This document shows positions 61,746 through 64,000 of a stretch of DNA of 64,000 nt, piece after piece (within the stretch, counting starts at the first letter, position 1; the number at the start of each line of letters is the position of its first letter). The position numbers were made by a program, and so were the translations under genes. Source of the stretch: Pseudomonas farsensis (GTDB lineage: Bacteria > Pseudomonadota > Gammaproteobacteria > Pseudomonadales > Pseudomonadaceae); contig NZ_JABWRF020000001.1 in the NCBI RefSeq assembly GCF_014268805.2, positions 1,622,001-1,686,000 of the forward strand. Direction: 5' to 3'. The notes under the pieces were generated by a model. The model was not told the DNA's origin and did not search any database. It worked only from the letters and a program-made list of their open reading frames with translations.

Positions 61746-62813
61746 ATGAAAACACTGGCCAAGCTCCCCGTCACCATCGTTACCGGTTTTCTCGGTTCGG
61801 GTAAAACCACGTTGCTGCGGCACATGCTCGACAACGCCCAAGGCCGCCGCATTGCGGTCATCGTCAACGAGTTCGGTGAGCTGGGCATCGATGGCGAAAT
61901 CCTCAAGCAATGCAGCATCGGCTGCAGCGAAGAAGAGGCCAATGGCCGCGTCTATGAGCTGGCCAACGGCTGCCTGTGCTGCACCGTGCAGGAAGAATTC
62001 TTCCCGGTGATGCGTGAACTGGTTGCCCGCCGTGGCGACCTTGACCACATTCTTATCGAAACCAGTGGCCTGGCGCTGCCCAAGCCTTTGGTGCAGGCCT
62101 TCCAGTGGCCAGAAATCCGTAACGCCTGTACGGTCGATGCGGTCATTACCGTAGTCGACAGCCCGGCCGTGGCCGCCGGCACGTTCGCCGCCTACCCGGA
62201 TCAGGTCGACGCCCAGCGCAAGCTCGACCCCAACCTGGACCACGAGTCGCCCCTGCACGAGCTGTTCGCCGACCAACTGGCCAGCGCCGACCTGGTGGTG
62301 CTGAACAAAGCCGACCTGATCGACGCCGAAGGCCTGGCCAAGGTCCGCGCAGAAGTCGCGCAAGAGCTGCCGCCAGCGGTCAAGGTGATCGAGGCCAGCA
62401 GTGGCCGGCTGCCGCTGGACGTGCTGCTGGGTGTCGGCGCCGAATCCGAAGCGCACATCGATGGCCGGCGCACTCACCACGATTCGCACCACGACGGCGA
62501 CGACCATGATGACCATGATCATGACGCCTTCGACTCCATCTCCATCGACCTGCCTGAAGCCGACGAAAGCCTGCTGATGGGCGCCCTCACGCAACTGGTC
62601 ACCGAGTTCGGCATTCTGCGCGCCAAAGGCTTCGCGGCCATCCCTGGCAAGCCGATGCGCCTGTTGATCCAAGGTGTCGGCACCCGTTTCGACAAACACT
62701 TCGACCGCGCCTGGCGCAGCGAAGAACCACGCATCACCCGCATGGTGCTGATCGGTCAGGACCTCGATGCCGTGCACCTGGAAGCCCGCCTGCGCCAGGC
62801 GCTGGGCGCCTGA
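61746..62813 (+). CDS. cobW: CobW-type metallochaperone GTPase
   Basis: With the ATG at 61746 the protein has 355 residues: P-loop TGFLGSGKTTLLRHML (Lys20), the metal-binding Cys76-Leu-Cys78-Cys79 motif (ANGCLCCTVQEE), GTPase base-recognition NKADLIDAEG and a His/Asp-rich insertion (about 237-262, THHDSHHDGDDHDDHDHDAF). COG0523/CobW proteins deliver cobalt (or zinc) with GTP hydrolysis, here for the cobaltochelatase CobN encoded next. It is under a cobalamin riboswitch, and cobN starts 3 bases after its stop. Confidence 0.94.
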   Translation: MKTLAKLPVTIVTGFLGSGKTTLLRHMLDNAQGRRIAVIVNEFGELGIDGEILKQCSIGCSEEEANGRVYELANGCLCCTVQEEFFPVMRELVARRGDLDHILIETSGLALPKPLVQAFQWPEIRNACTVDAVITVVDSPAVAAGTFAAYPDQVDAQRKLDPNLDHESPLHELFADQLASADLVVLNKADLIDAEGLAKVRAEVAQELPPAVKVIEASSGRLPLDVLLGVGAESEAHIDGRRTHHDSHHDGDDHDDHDHDAFDSISIDLPEADESLLMGALTQLVTEFGILRAKGFAAIPGKPMRLLIQGVGTRFDKHFDRAWRSEEPRITRMVLIGQDLDAVHLEARLRQALGA

Positions 62814-62816
62814 CCG

Positions 62817-64000
62817 ATGCACCTGCTGCGCACCCAGCCCGGTGGCTTCGTGCCGGACGACAGTATCGCTGACCTTGGCCAGACCCCAGCGGAACTGGTG
62901 ATTCTGTGCAGCGGCGATTCGCACTTGGCGCTGCTCGCCGAAACCGCCGAGCAGTTGCCTGAACACTTCCCCAGCCTGCGCCTGGCCAACCCCATGCAGG
63001 TGCAGAACCACGCCTCGGTCGACCTGTATGTCGACGAGGTGCTGCGCCATGCCAAGGTGATTCTGGTGTCGTTGCACGGCGGGGTCGGTTACTGGCGCTA
63101 TGGCGTCGAGCAACTGGTCGAGCTGGCCAGCCGCGGCGTGCAACTGATCATGGTGCCGGGCGATGACCGCCCGGACCCGGAGCTCACCGGCCTGGGCAAT
63201 GTCACCGGGGCGCAGGCCGAGCGCCTTTGGCATTACCTGCGCCAAGGCGGCAAGGCCAATGCGCTCAACCTGTTCAACTGCCTCGCAAGCCTTTGGCTGG
63301 GGCGCGATTACGCTTGGGACGAACCCCAGCCGCTGCCGCGCACGGCGGTTTACCACCCAACACTGCCCAGTGCGGTGCTGCAGGACTGGTACGCCGAATG
63401 GAACCCGCAGTGGCCAGTGGCGCCGCTGCTGTTCTACCGCTCGCACCTGCAGGCGGCCAACACCGGGTTCATCGATGTGTTCTGCCAGCGCCTGCAGGCC
63501 TGCGGGCTGAACCCGTTGCCGATCGCCGTGGCCAGCCTGAAGGAGGCAGCATGCCTTGAACAGGTCGAGGCGTGGATGGACGAGGTCGAGGCCGAGGTCA
63601 TCATCAATACCACAGGCTTTGCCCTGTCCAGCCCCGAACGCCCCAACCTGCGCCCGCTGCGCCGTGACGTGCCGGTGTTGCAGGCGATCTGCGCCCAGGA
63701 CAACCAGCCGGCGTGGCAGCAGAGCGAGCAGGGCCTGGGCGCCCGTGACCTGGCCATGCACATTGCCTTGCCGGAGCTGGACGGGCGCATCATCACCCGC
63801 CCGGTGAGTTTCAAAGACCTTGCCTGGCGCAGCGAGCGCAGCCAGTCCGACGTGGTGTGTTACCGCGCGCACCCTGAGCGCATGGACTTTGTCGCTGAAC
63901 TTGCGCGCCGCTGGGTCGAACTGGCACGGCTGGACAACCCGCAAAAGCGCGTCGCCCTGGTGCTGGCCAACTACCCGACCCGCGATGGGCGCATCGGCAA
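62817..64000 (+). CDS. cobN: Cobaltochelatase subunit CobN, 3' truncated by window
   Basis: ATG 62817 starts 3 bases after the cobW stop. The frame stays open to the window end (394 codons visible; full CobN is about 1250 residues). The visible part matches the CobN N-terminus: MHLLRTQPGGFVPDDSIADL, VSLHGGVGYWRYGVEQLVEL, IMVPGDDRPDPELTGLGNVT, LLFYRSHLQAANTGFIDVFC, EVIINTTGFALSS and VALVLANYPTRDGRIG. CobN is the large subunit that inserts cobalt into hydrogenobyrinic acid a,c-diamide in the aerobic pathway. Confidence 0.94.
   Translation, partial: MHLLRTQPGGFVPDDSIADLGQTPAELVILCSGDSHLALLAETAEQLPEHFPSLRLANPMQVQNHASVDLYVDEVLRHAKVILVSLHGGVGYWRYGVEQLVELASRGVQLIMVPGDDRPDPELTGLGNVTGAQAERLWHYLRQGGKANALNLFNCLASLWLGRDYAWDEPQPLPRTAVYHPTLPSAVLQDWYAEWNPQWPVAPLLFYRSHLQAANTGFIDVFCQRLQACGLNPLPIAVASLKEAACLEQVEAWMDEVEAEVIINTTGFALSSPERPNLRPLRRDVPVLQAICAQDNQPAWQQSEQGLGARDLAMHIALPELDGRIITRPVSFKDLAWRSERSQSDVVCYRAHPERMDFVAELARRWVELARLDNPQKRVALVLANYPTRDGRIG

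Overview
The window looks like chromosome of a Pseudomonas of the P. putida group. Coding DNA is GC-rich and dense. Intergenic gaps carry the short palindromic REP elements typical of these genomes. The content (3-dehydroshikimate dehydratase fused to an HPPD-like half, the gluconate gntT/gnuK/gnuR locus, aerobic cob genes under cobalamin riboswitches, BdlA-like and BvgS-like sensors) also fits. No rRNA, tRNA, CRISPR array, complete prophage or intact insertion sequence was recognised.

Layout. 1-2.7 kb: tail of a diguanylate cyclase, then small stress-type genes (hemerythrin, CinA-family amidohydrolase, PLDc_N membrane protein, tiny hydrophilic proteins). 3.0-4.5 kb: an AT-rich islet with two unknown secreted proteins, flanked by related REP sequence. 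4.7-8.4 kb: membrane protein, Tat-exported SMP-30 protein, chorismate mutase, AlkA. 8.4-16.1 kb: a sulfur-compound locus with LysR regulator, complete amino-acid-type ABC importer, thiol-dioxygenase-like cupin and a rare fusion of four rhodanese domains with a cystathionine-lyase-like PLP enzyme. 16.2-18.1 kb: an RsbQ-like hydrolase coupled to a PAS histidine kinase. 18.5-20.6 kb: a GH13 enzyme. 21.4-25.0 kb: a complete His-Xaa-Ser (hxsDBCA) radical-SAM peptide modification system. 25.2-25.7 kb: multi-copy intergenic repeats. 25.9-29.6 kb: MHS-family transporter and quiC, diverging around a PcaR-like operator.

30.8-38.0 kb: a signalling block with hybrid kinase (CHASE3, GAF, three REC), CheR, CheB, REC-kinase and single REC proteins in one run. 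38-49 kb: ParA-like ATPase, VOC protein, small secreted proteins, a dNTPase, LysE and MFS exporters, AraC and LysR regulators, NfsB, NnrS and an orphan tyrosine recombinase preceded by nested palindromes. 49.2-53.2 kb: a large REP cluster, then gluconate uptake, phosphorylation and regulation with three matching GntR-type operators. 53.3-58.5 kb: BdlA-like receptor and a BvgAS-like two-component system. 58.7-64 kb: cobalt/cobalamin genes, with cbtB-cbtA-cobE-cobM and cobW-cobN transcribed divergently, each behind its own cobalamin riboswitch. cobN runs off the end.

The best candidates for under-described biology are the hxs locus, the rhodanese-lyase fusion locus, the hydrolase/PAS-kinase pair, the orphan recombinase with its dyads, and the AT-rich secreted pair. 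All functional statements rest on reading motifs and gene order by eye. No database search was run.
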